Positions 34,947 to 44,291 of a stretch of 64,000 nucleotides of DNA are shown piece after piece. The first letter of the stretch is position 1. Every line of letters begins with the position of its first letter. The stretch is from Caballeronia telluris (GTDB lineage: Bacteria > Pseudomonadota > Gammaproteobacteria > Burkholderiales > Burkholderiaceae), in NCBI RefSeq assembly GCF_001544495.1, contig NZ_FCNZ02000018.1, forward strand, positions 1 to 64,000. Reading direction: 5' to 3'. Made by a program: the position numbers and the translations under genes. The notes below the pieces were generated by a model. It had not been told where the DNA came from and ran no database searches. It saw only the letters and a list, made by a program, of their open reading frames with translations.

Positions 34947-35469
34947 CCCCCCGATCGCGGGCGACTCGCCCGCTCCCGCTCCCAAGCCGCGCAAGGCGAG
35001 CGCGCGCTTCATGCTGACGCATCCGCTGCACATCCTCTCGCTCGGCTTCGGCAGCGGCCTCTCGCCGATCGCGCCGGGCACCGTCGGCACGCTCTTCGCG
35101 TGGGTGTCGTTCGTCGCATTCAACCCGTATCTGACCGTCGCCGAATGGGGCGCGCTGATCGTCGCGGGCTTTGTCGCGGGCTGCTGGTTCTGCGGCTTCA
35201 CCGCGACGAAGATGGGCACAGCCGATCCGTCGCCGGTCGTGTGGGACGAGATCGTCGCGTTCTGGCTCGTGCTGCTCTTCGTCACGCCGGTCACGTTCAC
35301 CGGGCAGCTGTGGGCGTTCATCGTGTTCCGCTTCTTCGACATGGTGAAACCGCCGCCCATCCGCTATTTCGACCGCCATCTGAAGGGCGGCTTCGGCATC
35401 ATGTTCGACGACCTCGTCGCGGCTTTCTTTACCCTGCTCGTGATCGCGCTCTGGCGCATGACGGTCTGA
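34936..35469 (+). CDS. pgpA: phosphatidylglycerophosphatase A
   Basis: It removes the phosphate from phosphatidylglycerol phosphate in the inner membrane. It has 177 residues and about four membrane helices. The family motifs FGSGLSPIAPGTVGTL and DPSPVVWDEIVAFW are present, and FDRHLKGGFGIMFDDLVAA ends the active region. It overlaps thiL by 11 bases and is followed after 32 bases by pncC, a common order. Confidence 0.95.
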   Translation: MQTDPPIAGDSPAPAPKPRKASARFMLTHPLHILSLGFGSGLSPIAPGTVGTLFAWVSFVAFNPYLTVAEWGALIVAGFVAGCWFCGFTATKMGTADPSPVVWDEIVAFWLVLLFVTPVTFTGQLWAFIVFRFFDMVKPPPIRYFDRHLKGGFGIMFDDLVAAFFTLLVIALWRMTV

Positions 35470-35501
35470 CGCTCCCTCTTCCGGCTCCTTCGAGACACAT
35501 C

Positions 35502-36002
35502 ATGGCTACCGATAACGTCGTTCACCAACTTGCGATCCGCGTCGGCAACAAGCTGCGCGACGAACGGCTCACGCTCGCCACGGCCGAATCGTGCACGGGC
35601 GGCATGGTCGCGGCCGCGATTACGGACATCTCCGGCAGCAGCAACTGGTTCGAGCGCGGTTTTGTCACCTATTCGAATCTCGCGAAGACGGAGATGATCG
35701 GCGTGCCGGCCGCGCTCATCGAGCAGCATGGCGCGGTCAGCGAGCCCGTCGCGAAAGCGATGGCCGAGGGCGCGCTGCGCAACAGCCGCGCGCAGGTGTC
35801 GGTGTCGATCACGGGCGTCGCCGGCCCGGCGGGCGGCAGCGACGCGAAGCCGGTCGGCACGGTATCGTTCGCGTGGAGCAACCGGCTGCATACCGCCGTC
35901 GAGACGCAGCATTTCAAGGGCGACCGCGAGCAGGTGCGCGCGCAGGCCGCCGCGCACGCGTTGCGCGGGCTGCTGCTGCTCCTTGAGCGCCGGGAAAAGT
36001 AA
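35502..36002 (+). CDS. pncC: nicotinamide-nucleotide amidohydrolase (CinA C-terminal domain protein)
   Basis: It deamidates NMN to nicotinate mononucleotide in pyridine nucleotide recycling. It has 166 residues, the stand-alone CinA C-terminal domain. Signatures: TAESCTGG (27-34), the SNWFERGFVTYSN strand and SITGVAGPAGG (102-112). The ATG at 35502 lies 32 bases after pgpA; a longer frame through pgpA is a shadow. Confidence 0.93.
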   Translation: MATDNVVHQLAIRVGNKLRDERLTLATAESCTGGMVAAAITDISGSSNWFERGFVTYSNLAKTEMIGVPAALIEQHGAVSEPVAKAMAEGALRNSRAQVSVSITGVAGPAGGSDAKPVGTVSFAWSNRLHTAVETQHFKGDREQVRAQAAAHALRGLLLLLERREK

Positions 36003-36079
36003 ACGAAGAGCGCACGCCCACCGCGGCTCTCGGCGGGAAGACGGCCGCCGGCCGCGCCGCATCGAACGAACTAGTCTGA

Positions 36080-39000
36080 ATGAACGATACGACCACACCG
36101 ATTACCTACGACCGATCCCAGATCACTCATTGGCTCGACGCCAGAACGGTGGCAAAGGCGGTCCAGTGTGTCGGCGCCGTGTCGGGAATGCGCTGGCTGG
36201 GCAGCGAATGCCTGACCGCCCACGTGCAGGGCACGCAGCGCGCGCCGTATGCGGTCAATCTGGTGTTCGTCCGCGCGCGCAACGGCGTCGAGCTTCACGA
36301 TGCGTGCACGTGCCCCGTCGGATTCCGATGCAAGCACATCGGCGCCGTGTTGCTCGCGAACCTGCAATCCGCGAGCGACGTCGAATCCGATCCCGCGAAA
36401 CCCGGCGGGATGCGTCCCGAACTCGCCGAATGGCTCAGGATGTTCCGCTCGCATGTCGGCTCGACGCGGCGCGCCACGGCAGCGTCGTCCGAATCCAAAT
36501 CGCAGGCGACGTACGCGCTCGTTTACCTGTTCGCCGCCGACGAAGGGAACCAGCCCGAACTGAAAATCTTCAAGGTGCGCCTGGCCGTCGACGGCTCGAT
36601 CCGCGACATCGACCGGTGGAACGCGAGCCCGGCGGCGTTGGCGAATCCGGCGAAGTTCATCACCGACGACGACCTGACGATCCTGCGCGCGCTCGCCCCG
36701 AGCCGTCTCGCGAGCGACGTGATGGGCCGTTTCTTCCTGAGCGGCCCGGACGGCGCGGCGATCGTCTCGAAACTGCTCGCGACGGGGCGGCTCCTCTCGC
36801 GGCTCGACAAGCGCGAGGCGGGCCGCGTCGAAGCAGGCGCTGCGATGCACGAGGGCGCGGCGCGCCCGGGCCGCATCGACTGGATGCCGGAAACGAACAA
36901 TCGCCTGCGGCCGGTGCTGCACGCCGAACCCGGCGCCACCGCCATCCTGCCCACCGACCCGCCGTGGTATCTCGACGCAGAGACGGGCGAAGCGGGCGTC
37001 GTCGAAGCGCCGATGCCCGCGCGGCAACTCGCCGACTACCTCCGCATGCCGCCGATCTCGCTCGCGGAAGCGCCCTTCGTCGCCGAGGTGCTGCTCGAAT
37101 GCGCCAGCGCGCTGCCGCAGCCGCTGCCCCTGCCGCCGCTGCGCGATTCCGGCGCGATCCGCGTGATCGACGTCGCGCCCGTGCCGGTGCTGACGCTCGA
37201 CACGCTGCCCGTGCATGTCGCGCGTTTCGGCAAGTACGACCACCGCGCGACCTCGCTCGATTTCGCGATGGTGGGCTTCGACTACGACGGCCTGACCGTC
37301 GACGCCGAAAGCGCCACGACGCAACTGCAGCGCCGCGGCCATGAACTCGTCGAAGTGAGGCGCCGCGCCGACGCCGAAAGCGAACGGCTGCAGCAACTCG
37401 CCGACGCCGGGCTGCAAAAGCTTTCGCTGCAGAACGTGTACGGGCCGAAGCCGTTTCCCGTGGGCCTGCGCGTGCTGAACGACCCGAAGGCGTGGGAGCG
37501 CTTCGTCGCCGACGTCTTGCCGGTGCTGCGCCGCGACGGCTGGCGCGTGACGATGACGCGCGATTTCACCTTCAACGTGATCGAAATCGACGACATCGAC
37601 GGCAGCGCACACAGCTCGGGCGAGGGCTGGTTCGACGTCGAGATGGGCATCACGGCGGGCGAGCGCAAGCTGCGCCTGGAGCCGCTTCTCGCGGACCTGT
37701 TCCGGCGCGACCGCCGCTGGCTAGGCGGCATGCTCGATTCGATCGCCGACGACGAAGGCGTCGAACTGCGCACGGACAGCGGCGAGCGGCTACGCCTCAT
37801 GGCGAGCCGGCTGAAGCCGGTCGTGCGCGTCCTGATCGACCTCTTCAGCGGGATGCGCGAAGGCGAGACGCTGCGCATTCCCGCGCTCGACGCCGGCCGC
37901 CTCGCCGCGCTCGACGACACGCATCGCTGGCAGTTTCGCGGCGACACCGCGGTGATCGAACTCGCGCGGCGGCTGCAGGGCGCGAGCGGCCCGCGCGAGA
38001 CGGCGCCGCCTGCGGGCCTGAACGCCGAGCTGCGCGCGTATCAGCGCGAAGGCCTCGCGTGGATGCAGTTCCTGCGCGAGCACGGTCTGTCAGGCGTCCT
38101 CGCCGACGACATGGGCCTCGGCAAGACCGTGCAGACGCTCGCGCACATCCTCGCGGAGAAGGAAGCAGGACGCCTCGACCGCCCCGCGCTGATCGTCCTG
38201 CCGACGACGCTCGTGCACAACTGGTGCGAGGAAGCGAGCCGCTTCGCGCCGGGCCTCAGGGTGCTGAATCTGCACGGGCCCGAACGCCACGACCGCTTCG
38301 CGCAGATCGGCGAACACGACCTGATCCTCACGACCTACGCGCTCCTCTGGCGCGATCACGAAGCGCTCGTGCAGCACGATTACCACCTCCTGATCCTCGA
38401 CGAAGCGCAGTACGTCAAGAACGCGACGACCAAGTCGGCGGCGAGCATCCGCAGCCTGCGCGCGCGGCATCGGCTGTGTCTCACCGGCACGCCGCTCGAA
38501 AATCACCTCGGCGAGCTGTGGGCGCAGTTCGATTTCCTGCTGCCGGGTTTTCTCGGCACCCAGCGCGATTTCACCAAACGCTGGCGCACGCCGATCGAAA
38601 AAGAAGGCGACAGCGTGCGGCGCGAGTTGCTCGCGCGGCGCATCCGGCCTTTCATGCTGCGCCGGCGCAAGGACGAAGTGGCGAAGGAACTGCCGCCGAA
38701 GACGACGATCGTGCGCACCGTCGATCTGGAAGGTGCGCAGCGCGATCTCTACGAAACCGTGCGCGCGGCGATGCAGGAAAAAGTGCGCGCCGCGATTTCC
38801 GAGCAAGGCTTCGCGCGCAGCCACATCGTCGTGCTCGACGCGCTGCTGAAGCTGCGGCAGGTGTGCTGCGATCCGTCGCTCGTCAAGCTGAAGCAGGCGA
38901 AGCGCGTGGAGGAATCCGCGAAACTCGACTTGCTGCTCGCGATGCTGCCGGAACTGATCGAGGAAGGCCGGCGCGTGCTCGTCTTCTCGCAGTTCACGGG

Positions 39001-39433
39001 GATGCTCGCGATCATCGCCGCCGCGCTCGACAAGGCGGGCATCGCCTACGCGATGCTCACGGGCGATACGGCCGACCGCAGGGCGCCGGTGCGGCGCTTT
39101 CAGGAAGGCGAGGTGCCGCTTTTCCTGATCAGCCTGAAGGCGGGCGGCGTCGGGCTGAACCTGACCGCCGCCGATACGGTGATCCACTATGACCCGTGGT
39201 GGAATCCGGCCGCCGAGAACCAGGCGACCGACCGCGCGCACCGGCTCGGTCAGGACAAGCCAGTGTTCGTGTACAAGCTGATCGCGGCGGGCAGCATCGA
39301 GGAGAAGATCGTCGCGATGCAGGAGAAGAAGGCGGCGCTCGCCGCGAGCATCCTGTCGGACGACGCGGCGGGCGCGGTGAAGTTTTCCGCCGAAGACCTC
39401 GACGCGTTGTTCGCGCCGATACCTTCGGCTTGA
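36080..39433 (+). CDS. SWIM zinc-finger SNF2-family helicase
   Basis: It is a large ATP-dependent DNA translocase or helicase of 1117 residues. The SWIM finger at Cys76, Cys78, Cys84 and His86 (CTCPVGFRCKH) probably binds DNA or protein. A long central region follows. Helicase core: motif I DDMGLGKT near 677, DEAQ box (LILDEAQYVKN) near 772, and C-terminal helicase motifs ending in QATDRAHRLGQ near 1047. The nearest well-known relatives are HepA/RapA and ISWI-like SNF2 proteins, but its target is unknown. It stops 7 bases before the convergent pyrF stop. Confidence 0.9.
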   Translation: MNDTTTPITYDRSQITHWLDARTVAKAVQCVGAVSGMRWLGSECLTAHVQGTQRAPYAVNLVFVRARNGVELHDACTCPVGFRCKHIGAVLLANLQSASDVESDPAKPGGMRPELAEWLRMFRSHVGSTRRATAASSESKSQATYALVYLFAADEGNQPELKIFKVRLAVDGSIRDIDRWNASPAALANPAKFITDDDLTILRALAPSRLASDVMGRFFLSGPDGAAIVSKLLATGRLLSRLDKREAGRVEAGAAMHEGAARPGRIDWMPETNNRLRPVLHAEPGATAILPTDPPWYLDAETGEAGVVEAPMPARQLADYLRMPPISLAEAPFVAEVLLECASALPQPLPLPPLRDSGAIRVIDVAPVPVLTLDTLPVHVARFGKYDHRATSLDFAMVGFDYDGLTVDAESATTQLQRRGHELVEVRRRADAESERLQQLADAGLQKLSLQNVYGPKPFPVGLRVLNDPKAWERFVADVLPVLRRDGWRVTMTRDFTFNVIEIDDIDGSAHSSGEGWFDVEMGITAGERKLRLEPLLADLFRRDRRWLGGMLDSIADDEGVELRTDSGERLRLMASRLKPVVRVLIDLFSGMREGETLRIPALDAGRLAALDDTHRWQFRGDTAVIELARRLQGASGPRETAPPAGLNAELRAYQREGLAWMQFLREHGLSGVLADDMGLGKTVQTLAHILAEKEAGRLDRPALIVLPTTLVHNWCEEASRFAPGLRVLNLHGPERHDRFAQIGEHDLILTTYALLWRDHEALVQHDYHLLILDEAQYVKNATTKSAASIRSLRARHRLCLTGTPLENHLGELWAQFDFLLPGFLGTQRDFTKRWRTPIEKEGDSVRRELLARRIRPFMLRRRKDEVAKELPPKTTIVRTVDLEGAQRDLYETVRAAMQEKVRAAISEQGFARSHIVVLDALLKLRQVCCDPSLVKLKQAKRVEESAKLDLLLAMLPELIEEGRRVLVFSQFTGMLAIIAAALDKAGIAYAMLTGDTADRRAPVRRFQEGEVPLFLISLKAGGVGLNLTAADTVIHYDPWWNPAAENQATDRAHRLGQDKPVFVYKLIAAGSIEEKIVAMQEKKAALAASILSDDAAGAVKFSAEDLDALFAPIPSA

Positions 39434-39440
39434 CTCCAGT

Positions 39441-40253
39441 TCAGCGATAGAGATTGATCGTGTCGCGGGTCTTTTTCGCGGCTTGTGCGGCGGCGCTGGC
39501 GAAATCGTCGTCACGGCCGGCGTAGATGATCGCGCGCGACGAGTTGATCAGCATCCCCGCGCCGCCTGCCGTGCGTCCGGCGCGCACGGTCGCTTCGACG
39601 TCGCCGCCCTGCGCGCCGATGCCCGGAATCAAAAGCGGCATCTCGCCGACGATCCCCCGCACCACTTCGATTTCCTTCGGAAACGTCGCGCCGACGACGA
39701 GCCCCAGTTGCCCGGCCGCGTTCCACTTTTCGGCGGCCAGTTGCGCGACGACCTGATAGAGCGGGCGGCCTTGCGTCTCCAGGAATTGCAGGTCCGAGCC
39801 GCCCGGATTCGACGTGCGGCACAGCACGATCACGCCGCGTCCTTCGTGCGCGAGATACGGCTCGATGGAGTCGAAACCCATGTAGGGATTCACGGTGACG
39901 GCGTCGGCGTCGTAGCGCTCGAAGGCTTCACGCGCGTACTGCTCGGCGGTGCTGCCGATGTCCCCGCGCTTGGCGTCGAGGATGACGGGCAGGCCGGGAT
40001 GCGTCTCGTGGATGTGCGCGATCAACTGCTCGAGCTGGTCTTCGGCGCGATGGGCGGCGAAGTAGGCGATCTGCGGCTTGAACGAGGAGGCATAAGGCCC
40101 GGTGGCATCGACGATCGCACGGCAGAAATCGAAGATCGCGTCGGAGCGGTTTTTGAGCGAGCCGGGGAATTTCGACGGCTCGGGGTCGAGGCCGACGCAC
40201 AGGAGCGATTGGGTACGCGCCCAGGCGGTGGTGAGGGATTCGATGAAGGACAT
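39441..40253 (-). CDS. pyrF: orotidine-5'-phosphate decarboxylase, type 2
   Basis: It makes UMP from OMP, the last step of de novo pyrimidine synthesis. It has 270 residues. ATG 40253 gives MSFIESLTTAW; the frame is open 21 codons further but without homology. Key segments: VGLDPEPSKFPG, the catalytic Lys/Asp site in LDAKRGDIGST, and GIGAQGGD near the end. It is the larger group-2 type (compare about 230 residues for the E. coli type). Confidence 0.95.
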   Translation of the reverse strand: MSFIESLTTAWARTQSLLCVGLDPEPSKFPGSLKNRSDAIFDFCRAIVDATGPYASSFKPQIAYFAAHRAEDQLEQLIAHIHETHPGLPVILDAKRGDIGSTAEQYAREAFERYDADAVTVNPYMGFDSIEPYLAHEGRGVIVLCRTSNPGGSDLQFLETQGRPLYQVVAQLAAEKWNAAGQLGLVVGATFPKEIEVVRGIVGEMPLLIPGIGAQGGDVEATVRAGRTAGGAGMLINSSRAIIYAGRDDDFASAAAQAAKKTRDTINLYR

Positions 40254-40370
40254 AAAAGCGTGCGATCCGGATGAGATGACCCGCATTTTAACGTGCGGGC
40301 AGACAGAGGCCCGCACGCACGATGCGGCATCAGCCGTTCGAGGCGGCCGCTCGTCGGGAAGCCGACCGCG

Positions 40371-41477
40371 TTATCGCGCGACGGCCCGTCCCCGCGCCTT
40401 CGCCCCCGCCGCCGCTCTCGGCCGCCCGCGCCTGACCGCGTCCCCCGTCCGCTCGACGGTGAACCGGAACTCCCGCGCGAGCTTCTCCCCCGGCGCAAGC
40501 ACGGTCATCCCGTGCGCTTCGCCGCCGCCCGGCAGGTTCACCGCGTTGATCGGATGATCGACCGGTTCGAAGCAAAAGTAATCGGCCCCCGGCGGCGCAT
40601 ACAGCACGTAGTAATCCGTATTGGCGGAAATCGTCAGCGACAGACGCCGCTTCGGCCATAACACGCTCGTCCGCCCGCTCCATCCGGTGAACGCGTTGTT
40701 GACCATCGTCGACGGCATCGGATACGCGACGCCGAACTGCCACGCCGGCGGCGCCGGCACATGCCGCACCGGCAGCCAGTCGTCGCCGCAAAGCCACAGG
40801 CCGCCCGCCGCCGCCGACAGTTCCGTATCCGCCTCGCGCATCAGAAACGGATGCAGTCCGAGCCCGAATGGCAGCGCATCGCGCCCGGTGTTCTCGACAT
40901 CCAGCGCCACGACGAGCGTCGCGCCATCCAGCCGATACGTCTGCGCCGCGCGATACGAATAGGGCTCGCCGCCGCGACGGTCGAGCGTCAGACGCACCCG
41001 CGACGCCTCCTCTTCCTCGACTTCCCACGCGCCGAGCCAGCCGTCGCCGTGCAGCGGCAGCGGTTCGTCGTCGCGATTGCGCGGCACGTCGATCGCGCGC
41101 CCGGAGAAATTGAAATGCCCGTTGCCGATCCGGTTCGAATATGGCAGCAGTGGATAGCACGCAAGCTGGTTCGGATCGGTGTCCGCGCTCGGATGCGCGC
41201 ACGGCCGGAAGATCGGCACGAGCGCGCCTTCATGACGCCAGTCGAAACGCGTGATGCCGCCGCCGAGCGCGGGCGCCACGTCGAGCCGCAGATTGGAATT
41301 GGCGAGCGTGATGCAGCCTTCGATGCCCGCCCCGCCCATCGCAACCACCGACGTGCCGGGACCCGGACGGATCGGCGGCTCGGTAGCGGCGGCGAGCTTC
41401 GAGCGCCGCGCGTTGGCGGCCGCCGTGGAGGACGTCGATGCAGGATTCACACTTTGCGCTGAACGAGCAACAGTCAT
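40371..41477 (-). CDS. aldose 1-epimerase-family protein
   Basis: It probably interconverts alpha and beta anomers of the sugar used by this cluster before oxidation. It has 368 residues; the GalM-like domain starts near residue 50 after a low-complexity Ala/Ser/Arg start, so the true start may be downstream (for example Met47). Visible: CYPLLPYSNRIGNG, PLHGDGWLG (first His), GLGLHPFL (second His), and a late EPVDHPINA segment with the general base Glu. It is last in the minus-strand cluster, 83 bases after the lactonase gene. Confidence 0.85.
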   Translation of the reverse strand: MTVARSAQSVNPASTSSTAAANARRSKLAAATEPPIRPGPGTSVVAMGGAGIEGCITLANSNLRLDVAPALGGGITRFDWRHEGALVPIFRPCAHPSADTDPNQLACYPLLPYSNRIGNGHFNFSGRAIDVPRNRDDEPLPLHGDGWLGAWEVEEEEASRVRLTLDRRGGEPYSYRAAQTYRLDGATLVVALDVENTGRDALPFGLGLHPFLMREADTELSAAAGGLWLCGDDWLPVRHVPAPPAWQFGVAYPMPSTMVNNAFTGWSGRTSVLWPKRRLSLTISANTDYYVLYAPPGADYFCFEPVDHPINAVNLPGGGEAHGMTVLAPGEKLAREFRFTVERTGDAVRRGRPRAAAGAKARGRAVAR

Positions 41478-41560
41478 GGCTCACGCTCCATCGAGAGGCG
41501 ACAGCCCGGCATCGCCGGGTCGGGTGGGCGGCGCGTCATCTGCGCGCCGCCTCGGATGCT

Positions 41561-42436
41561 TCATGCCTTGCCTGCGAACACCGGTTCCGCGATCCCGCTT
41601 GCATCGGGCGTCGCGATGAACACGCCGCCCGCGTGCGGATCGCATTGCAGCGCCGCTTCGTCGAGGCCGACGCGCGCGCTCGTCACGAAGAGCGTGTCGA
41701 GCGCCGCGCCGCCGAACGCGACGCAACTCGGCTGCGCGCTCGGCACATCGATGCGCGCCGTCTCGCGGCCGTCGGGCGCATACCGTACGACGCGCGCGCC
41801 GCCCCACTGCGCGTTCCACAGGCCCCCGTCGCGATCGACGGTCGAGCCGTCGGGCACGCCGGCAGTGTCGCTCAGTTTGACGAACAGTCGATCGTTCGCG
41901 AAGGTCGGGTAGTCGCATGCGCGAATGTGCCGCGTCGGCGAATCGCAGTAGTACATCGTCGCGCCGTCCGGGCTGAACGCGATGCTGTTCGAAATGGCGC
42001 AGTCCGCGAGCGGCAGCCGTTCCAGCGACAGATCCGCGTTCAGCCGATAAAAGCCGCCGATCGCCTCGGCGCGTTCCACGTCGTGCTTCGTGCCGAACAC
42101 GAAGCGGCCCTGCCGGTCGCAGCGGCCGTCGTTCAGGCGCGTCGGCAGCCCCGCTTCCACTTCGACGATCGTTTCGATCGCGCCCGTCGCGAGATCGAAG
42201 AACGCGAGCCGCGACGCGAGTCCGAGCAACAGCACGCGCGGATCGGCGCAGGTCGCAAAGCAGCACAGGCGCTCGGGCATCGCGAACGACACGCTCGTCT
42301 GGTCGCGCGGATCGTAGCGCCACAAACGGGCGCCTTCGATGTCGGTCCAGTAGAACCGGCCGCTCGCCGCGCACCACGTCGCGCCCTCGCCGAGCGCGCA
42401 CTGGCTGTCGATCAGAAGCTTCGCGGCCACGTTCAT
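41561..42436 (-). CDS. SMP-30/gluconolactonase-family sugar lactonase
   Basis: It is predicted to hydrolyse the aldonolactone made by the adjacent dehydrogenase. It has 291 residues and is a six-bladed beta-propeller. Metal and active-site positions are visible: Glu in CALGEGATW, Asn-Asp in RLNDGRCDRQG, Asn in CAISNSIAFSPDG and Asp in GVPDGSTVDRDG. The start at 42436 overlaps the dehydrogenase stop by one base (TGATG), showing tight coupling. Substrate (galactono- or arabinono-lactone) is inferred from context. Confidence 0.87.
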   Translation of the reverse strand: MNVAAKLLIDSQCALGEGATWCAASGRFYWTDIEGARLWRYDPRDQTSVSFAMPERLCCFATCADPRVLLLGLASRLAFFDLATGAIETIVEVEAGLPTRLNDGRCDRQGRFVFGTKHDVERAEAIGGFYRLNADLSLERLPLADCAISNSIAFSPDGATMYYCDSPTRHIRACDYPTFANDRLFVKLSDTAGVPDGSTVDRDGGLWNAQWGGARVVRYAPDGRETARIDVPSAQPSCVAFGGAALDTLFVTSARVGLDEAALQCDPHAGGVFIATPDASGIAEPVFAGKA

Positions 42437-43227
42437 CACGCCCAGCCTCCGTCGACGATCACGTCCTGCGCCGTCATCATGCGGCTGTCGTCGGAGGCGA
42501 GGAAGAGCGCCGCGCGCGCGAGATGCTCGGGCATCAGTTCGGCGTCGATGCACTGCCCTTCCTTGATCGCGCGGCGGCCGGCGTCGTCGAGCCAGAGACG
42601 CTTTTGCTTGTCCGTCATTACCCAGCCGGGCACGAGCGTGTTGACGCGGATATTGAACGGCCCGAGATCGCGCGCGAGGCCGCGCGTCATGCCCTGCACG
42701 CCCGATTTCGCTGTCACGTAGACCGGATAGTTGCCGTTCTTGAGCATCCAGCTGACCGAGCCGAGGTTGATGATCGAGCCGCTGCCGAGCTGCTTCATGT
42801 CGTCGATCACGGCCTGCGCCGCGAAAAACTGGTGACGGATGTTCACGGCGATGCCCGCGTCGTAGGACTCGGGCGTCACGTCCTCGATCTTGTGGCGCTT
42901 GTCGTTCGCCGCGTTGTTCACGAGCACGCCGATCGGGCCGAGCGCGCTGCGCACATCGGCGATGCCCTTCTTGAGCGCGTCGATGTCGGTCAGGTCCACG
43001 CGCAGGAACATCGGCCGGTAGCGGCCTTCTGCGAGATCGGCGCCCAATTGATCGGCGAGCGCTTCGCCCGCGTCGGTGTCGATGTCGAAGAACGCGACCT
43101 TCGCGCCCTGATCGAAGAAATGCTCGACGAAAGCCGCGCCGATGCCGGTCGCGCCGCCCGTGATCAGCACCGTCTTGCCGGCGAGGCTGGGAAAGCGCGC
43201 GTAGGCGCTGTCGATCGAAGATGCCAT
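42436..43227 (-). CDS. SDR-family sugar 1-dehydrogenase (galactose or arabinose)
   Basis: It is a short-chain dehydrogenase of 263 residues. NAD(P)-binding TGGATGIGAAF is near 25, NNAAND follows, the Ser is in INLGSVSWM, and the YVTAKSG catalytic Tyr-Lys pair follows. Its place between the AraH-type permease and a sugar lactonase makes a sugar 1-dehydrogenase likely. A D-galactose or L-arabinose specificity cannot be read from sequence alone. It is translationally coupled to the lactonase and lies 19 bases after the permease. Confidence 0.82.
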   Translation of the reverse strand: MASSIDSAYARFPSLAGKTVLITGGATGIGAAFVEHFFDQGAKVAFFDIDTDAGEALADQLGADLAEGRYRPMFLRVDLTDIDALKKGIADVRSALGPIGVLVNNAANDKRHKIEDVTPESYDAGIAVNIRHQFFAAQAVIDDMKQLGSGSIINLGSVSWMLKNGNYPVYVTAKSGVQGMTRGLARDLGPFNIRVNTLVPGWVMTDKQKRLWLDDAGRRAIKEGQCIDAELMPEHLARAALFLASDDSRMMTAQDVIVDGGWA

Positions 43228-43246
43228 GATTTGTCCCTCTGATGAA

Positions 43247-44263
43247 TTAGTCGCGTGAGCCGCGGTTCTTCAACTGGTCGAGCAGCACGGCGGCGAGCAG
43301 AATCGCGCCGCGCACGAGGTACTGATAGAACGCGTCGATGTTGAGCAGGTTCATCACGTTCTCGACCGTGCCCATGATGAGCACGCCGATCACGACGCCC
43401 GAGATCGTCGCGCGGCCGCCCAGGAGCGACACGCCGCCCAGCACGCACGCGGAAATCACATTCAGCTCGAAGCCCTGCGCGGCGTTCGGCTGGCCCGAGG
43501 TGATGCGCGAGGCGAGGATCACGCCCGCGAGCGCGGTCACGGCGCCCTGGATCATGAAGATCCAGACGCGCGTGCGCTCCACGTTGATCCCCGCGAGCCG
43601 CGACGCTTCCGGATTGCCGCCGATCGCCAGAGTATTGCGACCATACACCGTTTGGTTGAGCATGACGCCAAAAACGATGAAGCACGCGAGCGTCACCCAG
43701 ATCGGCAGCGAGATGCCCGCGAACGCGAGGCTGCCGAGCGCGATGAAGGTATCCGACGACACGCCCACGGCCTGTCCGTGCGACACGATGAAGCCGAGTC
43801 CGCGCACGATTTCCATCGTCGCGAGCGTCGTGATCAGCGCGTTGATCCGCAGGTAGGCGATCACCGCGCCGTTCACGAAGCCGATCACCGCGCCCGCCGC
43901 GACGGCCGCGACGATCGCGATGGCGGTGTTGTCGGTGGCGTTGAGCACCATCGCGCAGAGCACGCCGGCAAAAGCGATCGTCGAGCCGACCGAGAGGTCG
44001 AAGTCGCGCGACGCGAGGCAGAACATCATCGTGCACGCGACCATGCCGATCTGCGAAATCGACAGCGCGAGGCCGAGCATGTTCTCGATCGAGAAGAAGT
44101 GATCGACCGTCGCGGACATCGTGACGAACATCACGATGAAGATGACGATCAGGCTGTATTCGGTGATCTGCTGCCACCACTTCTGCTTGTCAGATTTCTG
44201 CGGGATCAGCGCGTTCGCGACCGATTCGCTCGCCTGGCTGACGATGTTTTCTCTTGCTTCCAT
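43247..44263 (-). CDS. araH: AraH-type sugar ABC transporter permease
   Basis: It is the inner-membrane channel of a pentose/hexose importer. It has 338 residues and about ten hydrophobic segments. The BPD_transp_2 signature region (GGVSLLGGRATISGVVIGVLI, quoted in parts) and NTLAIGGNPEASRLAGI, typical of RbsC/AraH/XylH, are visible. It lies between the ATPase and dehydrogenase genes. Symbol given by similarity to the arabinose system; galactose is also possible. Confidence 0.88.
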   Translation of the reverse strand: MEARENIVSQASESVANALIPQKSDKQKWWQQITEYSLIVIFIVMFVTMSATVDHFFSIENMLGLALSISQIGMVACTMMFCLASRDFDLSVGSTIAFAGVLCAMVLNATDNTAIAIVAAVAAGAVIGFVNGAVIAYLRINALITTLATMEIVRGLGFIVSHGQAVGVSSDTFIALGSLAFAGISLPIWVTLACFIVFGVMLNQTVYGRNTLAIGGNPEASRLAGINVERTRVWIFMIQGAVTALAGVILASRITSGQPNAAQGFELNVISACVLGGVSLLGGRATISGVVIGVLIMGTVENVMNLLNIDAFYQYLVRGAILLAAVLLDQLKNRGSRD

Positions 44264-44291
44264 GATTCGCTCCGTGTTCCTTTGAACCTGT

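Noticed and set aside
36080..39433. SNF2/SWIM helicase as an antiphage defence gene
   Set aside because: No defence partners (nuclease, methylase, DISARM-like genes) lie beside it; neighbours are housekeeping genes, and similar genes are common in these bacteria.
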